Shown: positions 5,737 to 11,937 of the stretch, one piece after another
Position numbering within the stretch: the first letter of the stretch is position 1
Layout of the letters: the number at the start of each line of letters is the position of its first letter
Virus record (IMG/VR): IMGVR_UViG_3300006950_000002
Coordinates: 1-36,136 of that record
Length of the DNA: 36,136 nucleotides
From: a virus
Strand: one strand, 5' to 3'
Notes under the pieces: generated by a model
Databases searched by the model: none
The model's input: the letters and a program-made list of their open reading frames with translations, nothing else
What the model was told of the DNA's origin: nothing
Position numbers and translations under genes: made by a program

Positions 5737-6816
5737 TTATATAATAGATTTAGCTCTTTCTGTTAAATTTTTGGATAATTTATAAATATCATCCAAAGTA
5801 TCTATTTGGTACTTAATATTTTCTTTTGATTCATTAGGAATTATTATATATTTTATATTATCCTTTAAAAAAATTCTGCATAACCAACGTGTAACTTTAT
5901 TATCTACAAGTATTCCAAAGTAAGATAGTGTATCTTTATGAAATAATCTTGATGGATTGATTGTCTCTCTTAAAATAGATTTAACAATATAGTATGATTC
6001 AAGTTCATCATCTGTCGTATTAATTTTATCTATAAAATCATCAGGTTTAAATTCACTTGTAGTTGCAATAATTTCAGGAGATGAATTTTCAATTTCATTT
6101 TCATCATTTTTTAAAGCTGTTTGTATTCTGTCATTTACTAAATCATTAATGTAACCAATTAATGATTTTTTTAATATGGGTTTGTATCTATCAATAACAT
6201 TTTGAGTTTTTACGCCATCATATACACCACATGCCAGTATAAGTCTTACGAATTCATCTGATGGATTCGTAAATTCTTCTTTTATAACATTCCGCATTAA
6301 TCCAATATATTTTAATTCCGATGCGGTATCAATGATTTGATTTAAATCAAAATTATCTTTATGAAATTTTTTTAGTTCAGGGATTTGAGCATCTTTCAAC
6401 TCTAACATATTAATTTCTAAGAATGGCTTTTCATCCATCTTATTTGGTTCCTCCAGATCTGTATAAAATCTGTAGATAATACCATTTGTTAAAATAGCAA
6501 ACTTTGCTTTTGTCGTTCCAAAATATCTGAATAATTGTGAATCATGTTTAGTTAACTCTTCGTTTATAGACTTACATTCAATCAGTATAACGGGTTCCAT
6601 ATTATTAAGAATTGCATAGTCTACCTTTTCACCTTTTTTAATACCTACATCGGCAGTATATTCTGGAGTAAATTCGGTTGGGTTAAAAACATCATACCCG
6701 AGTATTTGGAAAAAAGGCATAATAATTGAAGTCTTTGTAGCTTCTTCTGTAGTGATTCCACTCATTATAGATTTAGTTCTTTTAGCAAAACTTTTAATCT
6801 GTTCTTCAAAATTCAT
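5737..6816 (-). CDS. HsdR N-terminal-like (PD-(D/E)XK) nuclease domain protein, possible superinfection defence gene
   Basis: The 359-residue product has an N-terminal domain like that of type I restriction HsdR subunits (COG4748-type proteins). It contains TEEATKTSIIMPFFQILGYD, the nuclease core D66 (KVDYAI), E80 and K82 (VILIECK), and the following QLFRYF (94-99), which resembles the Q-x3-Y motif of that family. E24 or E25 could be the first acidic residue. There is no helicase domain; the rest (150-359) has helical and mixed segments ending in a beta-rich region (RLFHKDTLSYFGILVDNKV onward). The ATG at 6816 follows GGAGGGAATATT. It sits between integrase and ImmA/repressor, a common place for lysogen-expressed defence genes. 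A role in excluding other phages is inferred; a solitary nuclease without partners could also act in recombination. Confidence 0.75.
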   Translation of the reverse strand: MNFEEQIKSFAKRTKSIMSGITTEEATKTSIIMPFFQILGYDVFNPTEFTPEYTADVGIKKGEKVDYAILNNMEPVILIECKSINEELTKHDSQLFRYFGTTKAKFAILTNGIIYRFYTDLEEPNKMDEKPFLEINMLELKDAQIPELKKFHKDNFDLNQIIDTASELKYIGLMRNVIKEEFTNPSDEFVRLILACGVYDGVKTQNVIDRYKPILKKSLIGYINDLVNDRIQTALKNDENEIENSSPEIIATTSEFKPDDFIDKINTTDDELESYYIVKSILRETINPSRLFHKDTLSYFGILVDNKVTRWLCRIFLKDNIKYIIIPNESKENIKYQIDTLDDIYKLSKNLTERAKSII

Positions 6817-6838
6817 AATATTCCCTCCACGTATTAAA

Positions 6839-7303
6839 TTAGTTGTAGCTGTATTTACATACAGTCAGTGGAGAAAAATAAATGCAATAATCTCCAACCT
6901 CTGTAAACAATCCATATTTACTTTCATAATGCTGTAATGTATCTTTTAAAAACTCTTCTGTAACATCTAGGTATTCAGCAAGTTCAAATAAATTCGTACA
7001 TCTTTCACTAGAGGCTTCAATTAAGGTTTTAAGAGGTACAAGCTTTTCATACGACCAATTACGCGCTTTTAGTTCTTGCTTTTGATTACAAACGTTTTTC
7101 ACGTCTATAATATCACCTGATGTAGTATAGTAATGTCCTAATTCTTCTGCTAGGACACATTTCTTTTCTGTAGTTGTTTCTATTTTAGGATTCATAGTAA
7201 TGGTTCCATCTGAATACAGTCCTTCAACACCGCTCTTAAAAGTGAATTCAATTATCTCTATATCTTCATCTTCTGCAATTTTAGCTAATTGTTCATACGT
7301 CAT
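6839..7303 (-). CDS. ImmA/IrrE-family protein (M78-like) with altered zinc motif
   Basis: This 154-residue protein pairs with the repressor gene next to it. ImmA-type proteins are metallopeptidases that cut or inactivate ImmR-like repressors on induction. The family core is at 50-70 (VLAEELGHYYTTSGDIID). The usual HExxH reads AEELGH here, so the first His is Ala52 while E53 and H57 remain; this variant is seen in many phage relatives. The following KQELKARNWSYEKLVP segment (75-90) and a helical region with an HTH-like helix pair (95-125) match the family. I chose the ATG at 7303, which has GGTGGGGG upstream, over the TTG at 7321, which lies in that site. It may be a partner binding the repressor rather than an active protease. 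Confidence 0.82.
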   Translation of the reverse strand: MTYEQLAKIAEDEDIEIIEFTFKSGVEGLYSDGTITMNPKIETTTEKKCVLAEELGHYYTTSGDIIDVKNVCNQKQELKARNWSYEKLVPLKTLIEASSERCTNLFELAEYLDVTEEFLKDTLQHYESKYGLFTEVGDYCIYFSPLTVCKYSYN

Positions 7304-7335
7304 ATCTATATCCCCCACCAATATACATAATCTGC

Positions 7336-7674
7336 TTAATTTATTTTTTTGCTTTTTCTTTTGTTTAAAACATATTTTTTAAAGTTTTCGATATCTTCTA
7401 ATTCATCTTCTGTCCATTCATCTCCATCATGGTGAGCTGCTATAGTGTACACTTCTTGTTTTTCTTCAGTAATTTTATCATCAACTAAAAAGTCTAGGCT
7501 ACAATTAAAATATTCCGCTAACTTTTTCAGAGTAGATAATTTAATATTTTCAGTTCCTTTCTTGTAAAATCCATCTATCGTAGTATAAGGAATTCCAGTT
7601 TCTTTTGATAGCTGATTAATGTTTTCTATATTCTTTTTTCTCATTAATGTTTCGAGTTTATTTAAAAATGTCAT
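7336..7674 (-). CDS. CI-like/ImmR-like XRE repressor
   Basis: This 112-residue protein has an N-terminal HTH_3 domain (residues 4-65; helices around NINQLSKETGIPYTTIDGFY and the conserved KLAEYFNCSLDFLVD end). A short tail with YTIAAHHDGDEWTEDELEDI, common in clostridial phage repressors, follows and may serve in dimerisation or contact with ImmA. There is no LexA-type peptidase domain, so induction probably depends on the ImmA-like neighbour. The ATG at 7674 is set by GGAGGT seven bases upstream; the longer frame to 7719 would begin inside its own promoter (7715-7743). It should bind the TTAC-N8-GTAA operators at 7752-7828 and repress the early promoter. Confidence 0.92.
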   Translation of the reverse strand: MTFLNKLETLMRKKNIENINQLSKETGIPYTTIDGFYKKGTENIKLSTLKKLAEYFNCSLDFLVDDKITEEKQEVYTIAAHHDGDEWTEDELEDIENFKKYVLNKRKSKKIN

Positions 7675-7714
7675 TTCTAAGACCTCCAACAAATTTAATA
7701 ATTCTTTAATTAGT

Positions 7715-7743
7715 ATCATATACCAAATATTATACGTTGTAAA
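7715..7743 (-). promoter_or_regulatory. Repressor (maintenance) promoter
   Basis: On the minus strand TTTACA (7743-7738) and TATGAT (7720-7715) are 17 bp apart. Transcription would start near 7708, 34 bases before the repressor ATG, and continue through ImmA, the nuclease-like gene and possibly integrase. Operator O3 (7752-7767) lies just upstream of its -35 box, a position suited to autoregulation. Confidence 0.75.
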
Positions 7744-7751
7744 GAAATATT

Positions 7752-7828
7752 TTACCTTTTAACGTAAAAAAGTATTGACAACTTACTATGCAGGGTATAC
7801 AATAAAGAAAAGTTACCCCGCAGGGTAA
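7752..7828. promoter_or_regulatory. Three 16-bp operators of the lysogeny switch
   Basis: Sites share the form TTAC-N8-GTAA. O3 is 7752-7767 (centre CTTTTAAC), O1 is 7783-7798 (TATGCAGG, last half-site GTAT) and O2 is 7813-7828 (CCCGCAGG, a near-perfect palindrome). Centres are about 31 and 30 bp apart, close to three helical turns, so bound dimers could touch. O1 covers the spacer and -10 start of the early promoter and O2 its downstream edge. Confidence 0.8.
7775..7803 (+). promoter_or_regulatory. Early lytic promoter
   Basis: TTGACA (7775-7780), a 17-bp spacer and TACAAT (7798-7803) make a strong sigma-A promoter, divergent from the repressor promoter. It is overlapped by operator O1 and followed by O2, as expected for a PR-like promoter. 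It should drive the Cro-like gene at 7846 and the early genes beyond. Confidence 0.88.
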
Positions 7829-7845
7829 ATAAAAGAGGTGATTAA

Positions 7846-8061
7846 ATGTTTATAAATTTAAAAATTGAAATGATGAAAAAGGGGATTACCGTAAAGGCTT
7901 TATCTGAAAAGATAGGTGTTTCAAGTAAAACTTATTCAAATAAAATGAATGGTTCTTCTGAATTCACAAGAAAGGAGATGTATACAATTAGAGATGAATT
8001 TTTTCCAGATAAATCTATTGAATATCTTTTTACTTTAGATAGCGGTCAAAAAACAGCTTAA
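7846..8061 (+). CDS. Cro-like helix-turn-helix protein
   Basis: This 71-residue DNA-binding protein is the first gene of the early operon. Residues 4-60 form a compact XRE/Cro-type HTH (MMKKGITVKALSEKIGVSSK, then TYSNKMNGSSEFTRKEMYTI, then FFPDKSIEYLF). The ATG follows AGAGGTGATTAA. Divergent to the repressor across shared operators, it probably competes with it and favours lytic growth. The FFPDKSIEYLF ending is typical of Firmicute phage Cro-type proteins. Confidence 0.88.
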   Translation: MFINLKIEMMKKGITVKALSEKIGVSSKTYSNKMNGSSEFTRKEMYTIRDEFFPDKSIEYLFTLDSGQKTA

Positions 8062-8122
8062 GAAATAAACGAAAGATGAACAAAAACAGCATAGTACATA
8101 AAAATTAAAGAAAGGAGAAAAA

Positions 8123-8266
8123 ATGGATATTCTTAATGTAACCGAATGTGCAAAAGAAATTGCTCAAGTTTTAGAAAAATATAATGTTACAGCGGGCAAT
8201 ATGAACAGCGTGCTTAATGCAACAAAAGAGCTGATATTATCAAACACGCCCATCCATATTGAGTAG
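8123..8266 (+). CDS. Small hypothetical protein (47 aa)
   Basis: This short ORF has a strong AAAGGAG site eight bases before its ATG and ends just before the convergent gene at 8275. The product is one or two amphipathic helices (NVTECAKEIAQVLEKYNVTA, then NSVLNATKELILS). Similar tiny proteins occur after Cro in many Firmicute phages, but the function is unknown. It is the last plus-strand gene before the opposing gene. Confidence 0.65.
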   Translation: MDILNVTECAKEIAQVLEKYNVTAGNMNSVLNATKELILSNTPIHIE

Positions 8267-8274
8267 GTTTTTTA

Positions 8275-8526
8275 CTATTTAGATTCTATAAACGATAAGC
8301 CATAGTATGTGATACGGATATTTGTTTCTTGAAAATGCGGCTTGCCATTCATTGTGCGTTGATATGATACGCCACTTAAATATCCTCTATCAATACACTC
8401 AGTTAACGCTTCGTCAAAGTCAGCTTCTTGTAAAGTAGTTGTTAGGGCATCCAATTTTTCACCGTCACGAAGCTTGATTAGAGTCTCTTTAACAGCAGAA
8501 TCAAATTCTTTAGTTGATTTAAACAT
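8275..8526 (-). CDS. YjcQ-like winged-helix protein on the opposite strand
   Basis: This 83-residue protein is predicted to be a small winged helix: a helix (FDSAVKETLIKLRDGEKLD), a second helix pair (FDEALTECIDRGYLSGV), then a beta wing (NIRITYYGLSFIESK). The ILxxGYLxG...ITxxGLxYLE layout resembles YjcQ-type phage proteins. The ATG at 8526 is nine bases from AAAGGAG; upstream in-frame starts lie inside or before its promoter. It has its own promoter (8577-8605) and a palindrome at the expected transcription start, so it is probably self-regulated. It is the only gene in the early region facing backwards, so it may modulate early transcription or lysogeny. Confidence 0.72.
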   Translation of the reverse strand: MFKSTKEFDSAVKETLIKLRDGEKLDALTTTLQEADFDEALTECIDRGYLSGVSYQRTMNGKPHFQETNIRITYYGLSFIESK

Positions 8527-8551
8527 ATGCATTGTCTCCTTTCGTATTATT

Positions 8552-8569
8552 TCAGAATGGCAGTTCTGA
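8552..8569. promoter_or_regulatory. Operator palindrome TCAGAA-N6-TTCTGA
   Basis: A perfect dyad (8552-8557 with 8564-8569) lies at the start point of the minus-strand promoter and upstream of the YjcQ-like gene. It differs from the TTAC-N8-GTAA sites, so it is probably read by another protein, perhaps the winged-helix product itself. Confidence 0.65.
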
Positions 8570-8576
8570 TAATTAT

Positions 8577-8605
8577 ATTGTAGGAGATATGTGGAAAAAA
8601 TGCAA
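8577..8605 (-). promoter_or_regulatory. Promoter of the YjcQ-like gene
   Basis: On the minus strand TTGCAT (8605-8600) and TACAAT (8582-8577) are exactly 17 bp apart. The transcript would start near 8570, inside the palindrome. This promoter faces into the early operon. Confidence 0.75.
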
Positions 8606-8638
8606 CATAAATACAAAAAATAAGAAAAGAGGCATAGC

Positions 8639-8827
8639 ATGGCAAAAGAAAAACTGCAAGAGAATTGGGTAACGATTCCAAAATTTATTGAGTATTACGA
8701 TTTAAGCATTGCATTAGCTTACAGATTAATACACGCTAAAGGATTTCCAAGTCAAAGGGTTAGTAAGAGGGCATATAGAGTAGATTTAAACAAAACAGAC
8801 GAATATTTTAATAAAAATTTTAACTAA
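8639..8827 (+). CDS. Excisionase-like HTH protein
   Basis: This 62-residue protein has a MerR/HTH_17-type DNA-binding fold: WVTIPKFIEYYDLSIALAYR, then a wing with the basic segment SQRVSKRAYRVDLNK and a short closing helix. This is the usual form of small excisionases and of helix-turn-helix proteins in early operons. The ATG at 8639 follows AAGAGG. It lies just before the antirepressor, far from int in gene order, so an excisionase role is possible but another regulatory role is equally likely. Confidence 0.7.
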   Translation: MAKEKLQENWVTIPKFIEYYDLSIALAYRLIHAKGFPSQRVSKRAYRVDLNKTDEYFNKNFN

Positions 8828-8838
8828 GGAGAAAAATT

Positions 8839-9588
8839 ATGAATGAATTAAAAATATTTAAAAATGAAGAATTTGGACAAGTAAGAGTTTTAGAAAAAGA
8901 TGGAGAACCATGGTTTGTGGCAAAAGATGCATGTGATATTTTAGAAATTAAAAACACTACAGATGCAGTTAAAAGATTAGATGTAGATGAGGTGACTAGA
9001 TTCAATCTAGGGAGCTTATCGGGAGAAACTAATTTGGTAAACGAATATGGTTTATACTCATTGATTTTAGGTAGCAGAAAACAAGAAGCGAAAAACTTTA
9101 AAAGATGGATTACACACGAAGTTATACCGTCTATTAGAAAAAGTGGAGGGTACATAGCAAATCAAGAAAATTTAACTCCAGAACAAATAATGGCCAATGC
9201 TGTAATAGTAGCACAGAACATTATTAAACAAAAGGACAAACTGTTAGACGAACAAAGACCTAAAGTAATATTTGCAGATGCGGTATCGGTATCTCATACA
9301 GATATATTGGTTGGGGACCTTGCAAAACTATTAAAGCAAAATGGAATTGAGGTAGGAGCTAATAGGCTATTTGCTTGGATGCGTAATAACAAATATTTAA
9401 TTAGCAGGAATGGAACTGATTACAATATGCCATCTCAAAAGAGCATGGAGCTAGAACTTTATAGGGTAAAGGAAACAACTATAATGCATCCAGACGGACA
9501 TACGAGTATTAACAAAACTCCAAAGGTTACAGGAAAAGGACAACAGTATTTTATAAATAAATTTTTAGATAAATATGAGACAAGCTAA
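8839..9588 (+). CDS. Phage antirepressor (BRO-N plus KilAC/ANT)
   Basis: This 249-residue protein combines an N-terminal BRO-N domain (residues 1-100: VRVLEKDGEPWFVAKDACDI, then LVNEYGLYSLILGSRK, then FKRWITHEVIPSIRKSGGYI) with a C-terminal ANT/KilAC domain (about 130-249: DILVGDLAKLLKQNGIEVG, then RLFAWMRNNKYLISRNGTDY, then TPKVTGKGQQYF). Such proteins bind DNA or repressor and promote the lytic cycle. The first ATG follows AAGGAG. It is tightly spaced after the HTH gene and overlaps the next ORF by one base (TAATG). Confidence 0.95.
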   Translation: MNELKIFKNEEFGQVRVLEKDGEPWFVAKDACDILEIKNTTDAVKRLDVDEVTRFNLGSLSGETNLVNEYGLYSLILGSRKQEAKNFKRWITHEVIPSIRKSGGYIANQENLTPEQIMANAVIVAQNIIKQKDKLLDEQRPKVIFADAVSVSHTDILVGDLAKLLKQNGIEVGANRLFAWMRNNKYLISRNGTDYNMPSQKSMELELYRVKETTIMHPDGHTSINKTPKVTGKGQQYFINKFLDKYETS

Positions 9589-9695
9589 TGATAAAAACGT
9601 TTATTGACAGGTTCTTCGACGATTACGACCTAATAGGATTTAAATTTATAGCAAGCATGATTTTGTTAATAATTGGATTAATACTTTGTAGATAG
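9588..9695 (+). CDS. Tiny membrane protein (35 aa)
   Basis: The ATG overlaps the antirepressor stop (TAATG), so translation is probably coupled. The product has a charged N-terminus (MIKTFIDRFFDDYDL) and one hydrophobic segment (about 17-34, ending LLIIGLILCR). Its role is unknown. Because it is short, it rests on coupling and on the next gene's ribosome binding site lying exactly at its stop. Confidence 0.55.
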   Translation: MIKTFIDRFFDDYDLIGFKFIASMILLIIGLILCR

Positions 9696-9705
9696 GAGGC
9701 GAGCA

Positions 9706-9855
9706 ATGAAAATTATACCATGCAAGATTTGTGATGAAGAGTGGGGTGTAAGTCAAAGAGTAAAAGATAATAAATATATATGTCCTCATTGTCAATGGAA
9801 AATTGATAATAAAGAATTAATAAAGTTAGGAGGAAGTAATGTACACAGACGATGA
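9706..9855 (+). CDS. Small zinc-ribbon protein (49 aa)
   Basis: The ATG follows TAGGAGGCGAGCA. The product has two CxxC knuckles (PCKIC at 5-9 and ICPHC at 25-29), forming a minimal zinc ribbon, then a basic end. The last 17 bases overlap the start of the next gene. Such phage zinc ribbons usually bind nucleic acid or other proteins; nothing more specific can be said. Confidence 0.65.
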   Translation: MKIIPCKICDEEWGVSQRVKDNKYICPHCQWKIDNKELIKLGGSNVHRR

Positions 9856-10162
9856 AATATGCTTAATGTTTAAAAATGCAGATACAAATTTGAATAAAAT
9901 GAAATTGATGCAGGAATTAACAATGCTGGATAAAAAAGAAATAATTAAAATTTTGGAAAAGTATGGTTACAAATTAACAGGCTATGCGAAAACAAACAAC
10001 AAATGTAAAAAAATATTCACAAGAGAAGAATTTACAACACTGTACAAATTAGGATTAAGTGATAGCAAGATGGGGAAGAGGACGGGATTGAGTGAGAGTG
10101 TTATAAGACATTGGAGAATGAGTTTTGATTTACTACCGAATTGCAGAAAAAGAGCCGATTAG
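9839..10162 (+). CDS. HTH-domain hypothetical protein
   Basis: This 107-residue protein starts at an ATG preceded by TTAGGAGGAAGTA. The N-terminal half is helical (NLNKMKLMQELTMLDKKEII). The C-terminal part has a helix-turn-helix (EFTTLYKLGLSDSKMGKRTG, then LSESVIRHWRMSFDL) like the resolvase/transposase-type HTH in small phage regulators. It is probably a DNA-binding protein of the early operon. Its stop codon is inside the hairpin at 10154-10178. Confidence 0.65.
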   Translation: MYTDDEICLMFKNADTNLNKMKLMQELTMLDKKEIIKILEKYGYKLTGYAKTNNKCKKIFTREEFTTLYKLGLSDSKMGKRTGLSESVIRHWRMSFDLLPNCRKRAD

Positions 10163-10178
10163 GTACGAACTAATCGGC
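10154..10178 (+). other. Intercistronic 9-bp hairpin without T-tract
   Basis: GCCGATTAG (10154-10162) pairs perfectly with CTAATCGGC (10170-10178). The sequence after it is A-rich, so it is not a typical terminator. A second small palindrome, GCTACA-T-TGTAGC, lies at 10199-10211 before the next ribosome binding site. They may act as RNA processing or stability elements inside the early transcript. Confidence 0.6.
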
Positions 10179-10226
10179 AAGATTAAAAAAATAACATAGC
10201 TACATTGTAGCAGAAAGGATTAAAAA

Positions 10227-10532
10227 ATGCAAATGAATTTAGAAAAAAGAATAGATGCAGCAGTGGACTTAAAAATTGCAACACTTAGAGCAAAAGAACA
10301 AGGGATTACAGGCTATACGCAAAATACAGATAATAGCGATAGTTTTCAAATATATAACGAAAAAGATTTTAGACAAATGCTTAAAACGAGGGAATATAAA
10401 ATAGAAATATTTAATTATCCACCTTATAAATATCAATATTCAACGAAGGTTGCAGGGCTTAATTTTATATATAAAGCGACTGAATATTTATTCACTGGTG
10501 ACGAAAGCAAGCTAGAAAGGGAGGAAATATGA
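10227..10532 (+). CDS. Hypothetical early protein
   Basis: This 101-residue protein follows AAAGGA. The N-terminus is a helix with basic residues (LEKRIDAAVDLKIATLRAKE), and the middle is mixed with aromatic clusters (IFNYPPYKYQYSTKV). There is no recognised domain. The C-terminal REEI is a by-product of the next gene's ribosome binding site (GGAGGAAATAT), with which it overlaps. It is probably a nonessential early-region gene. Confidence 0.65.
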   Translation: MQMNLEKRIDAAVDLKIATLRAKEQGITGYTQNTDNSDSFQIYNEKDFRQMLKTREYKIEIFNYPPYKYQYSTKVAGLNFIYKATEYLFTGDESKLEREEI

Positions 10533-10771
10533 ACAGTAAAATTAATTTTATACAAATGTTAGTAAATGACATTGAAGAAGAACAGGAATACATCAAAAGG
10601 TATCAAGAAGCTGATAGAAAATATAAAAAAGATAAAGAAGAGCAAGGTAGAAATTTTGACTATTGGGATAATTCATTTAGAAAAATGAGAGTTCCGTCAA
10701 GAACGAAAATTAAAGATGATGTAAAAATGATTAGACGGTTAGCGCTTGAAATGTCTAAGGAGGAAATATAA
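10529..10771 (+). CDS. Hypothetical charged helical protein
   Basis: This 80-residue protein is highly charged and helical (IEEEQEYIKRYQEADRKYKK, with further K/E/D runs), has no membrane segment, and ends in KEEI for the same ribosome-binding-site reason as its neighbour. Its ATG overlaps the upstream stop by four bases. The family is unknown; a coiled-coil interaction protein is likely. Confidence 0.65.
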   Translation: MNSKINFIQMLVNDIEEEQEYIKRYQEADRKYKKDKEEQGRNFDYWDNSFRKMRVPSRTKIKDDVKMIRRLALEMSKEEI

Positions 10772-11056
10772 ATGTTAATACGTTCGCAAAATAAAAACAT
10801 ATTATTTGATTACCAAAATGCACATATAGACAAAATTGGTGGATGTTTATACTTTAATCCTTACGCTGCTAATACAATAAATAGTGGTATTGCATTGGGT
10901 TGTTATTCGACAGAAGAAAAAGCATTGAAAGTATTGAATGATATACAGGCTTGCTATGCTTCGTGTGTAGTAGCTTATAGCATGGACGGGATGATTGAAA
11001 GAGTAACAAATATTCCCAATAAAGTGTTTGTGATGCCACAAGAGGAGGAAATATAG
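10772..11056 (+). CDS. Hypothetical protein (phage early-region family)
   Basis: This 94-residue protein begins MLIRSQNKNILFDYQNAHID and has a later segment GCYSTEEKALKVLNDIQACY. It resembles a family of small proteins common in Firmicute phages that start MLIRSQ and contain a YSTEEKAxxVLxxI helix, with no assigned function. The ATG has AAGGAGGAAATATA upstream. It ends in EEEI from the next ribosome binding site. Confidence 0.72.
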   Translation: MLIRSQNKNILFDYQNAHIDKIGGCLYFNPYAANTINSGIALGCYSTEEKALKVLNDIQACYASCVVAYSMDGMIERVTNIPNKVFVMPQEEEI

Positions 11057-11311
11057 ATGAATAAAATATTTAAATTTTGGCAATGGGAAATTAATATAAA
11101 GACTAAAAAGCTTAATGCTGATGAAAAAATTGGTTACTTAGCAAATGAATTGATAAAAGAATTACAAGCAAGTGACAGAAGTATTGAGATTAGCCCTGAT
11201 TTTGGAACATTAAGGATTTGGGTTCACAATTTAACCAATGAAAACTCATACTTAGAACTTGATGGCGATAGTTGGAAATTAGAAATTAAACCAACATTTG
11301 ATAAATTCTAG
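11057..11311 (+). CDS. Hypothetical early protein
   Basis: This 84-residue protein starts one base after the upstream stop, using GAGGAGGAAATATAG as its binding site. It has a basic aromatic N-terminus (IFKFWQWEINIKTKKL), a helix (DEKIGYLANELIKELQASD) and three beta-prone stretches (EISPDFGTLRIWV, SYLELDGDSW, LEIKP). No family is recognised. Confidence 0.65.
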   Translation: MNKIFKFWQWEINIKTKKLNADEKIGYLANELIKELQASDRSIEISPDFGTLRIWVHNLTNENSYLELDGDSWKLEIKPTFDKF

Positions 11312-11323
11312 GAGGAAATATAA

Positions 11324-11812
11324 ATGAACTTATATGAATTAAAATGCAATTACTTAAAATTACAAGAATTAATCGAAAGTGGAGAAATGACAGAGGAAGA
11401 ATTACAAGATACTTTGGATAGCATTGATGATGCAATAGAGGTTAAAGCTGATGGATATGCCAGAATAATCAAAATGTTAGATGGCAATATAAATACACTC
11501 AAAACAGAAATTGAACGCTTAAATAGTCGAAAGAATGGCTTAGAAATGAATGCGGACAAGTTAAAAGAAACACTCAAACAAGCAATGATTGAAACAGGCA
11601 AAGAGAAAATTAAGACAGACTTGTTTAGCATATCGGTTGCAAATAATCCTCCAGCAGTAAAGGTAACAAATGAAGCATTAATACCGAAAGAGTATTTTGT
11701 AGTTAAAACCACAGAAAGTTTAAATAAAACGTTGCTGAAAGATATTTTAAAAAGCGGACAAACAGTCGAGGGAGCCGAGCTTACACAAGGAAAGGGGCTA
11801 AGGATAAAATGA
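11324..11812 (+). CDS. Siphovirus Gp157 family protein
   Basis: This 162-residue protein has a long N-terminal coiled coil (1-95, including the central NTLKTEIERLNSRKNGLEMN) and a beta-rich end (LFSISVANNPPAVKVTNEAL, then IPKEYFVVKTTESLNKTLLK). Both fit the Sfi-type Gp157 family found next to single-strand annealing and recombination genes in Gram-positive phages. The molecular function of the family is not settled. The ATG follows TAGGAGGAAATATAA. A coupled 42-codon gene and an ERF gene follow, which supports the recombination-module context. Confidence 0.9.
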   Translation: MNLYELKCNYLKLQELIESGEMTEEELQDTLDSIDDAIEVKADGYARIIKMLDGNINTLKTEIERLNSRKNGLEMNADKLKETLKQAMIETGKEKIKTDLFSISVANNPPAVKVTNEALIPKEYFVVKTTESLNKTLLKDILKSGQTVEGAELTQGKGLRIK

Positions 11813-11937
11813 AAATAAGCATTGATTTAGATAGCCTAAGTATAGCATTTGAGGATATGACAAGCAATCAGTTTGAAAGACTTTTAGAAATAGTTAATGA
11901 AGTTACAGAAGATACAATAGATGGAGATGATTTTTAA
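11809..11937 (+). CDS. Small acidic protein (42 aa) in recombination module
   Basis: The ATG overlaps the Gp157 stop and the stop overlaps the next ATG (TAATGA), so the three genes form a coupled run. The product is acidic (SIDLDSLSIAFEDM, LEIVNEVTEDTIDGDD). Its function is unknown; coupling on both sides is the main evidence. Confidence 0.65.
   Translation: MKISIDLDSLSIAFEDMTSNQFERLLEIVNEVTEDTIDGDDF

Noticed and set aside
7675-7719. N-terminal extension of the repressor to 7719
   Set aside because: It would begin inside the -10 box of the repressor promoter; GGAGGT marks ATG 7674.
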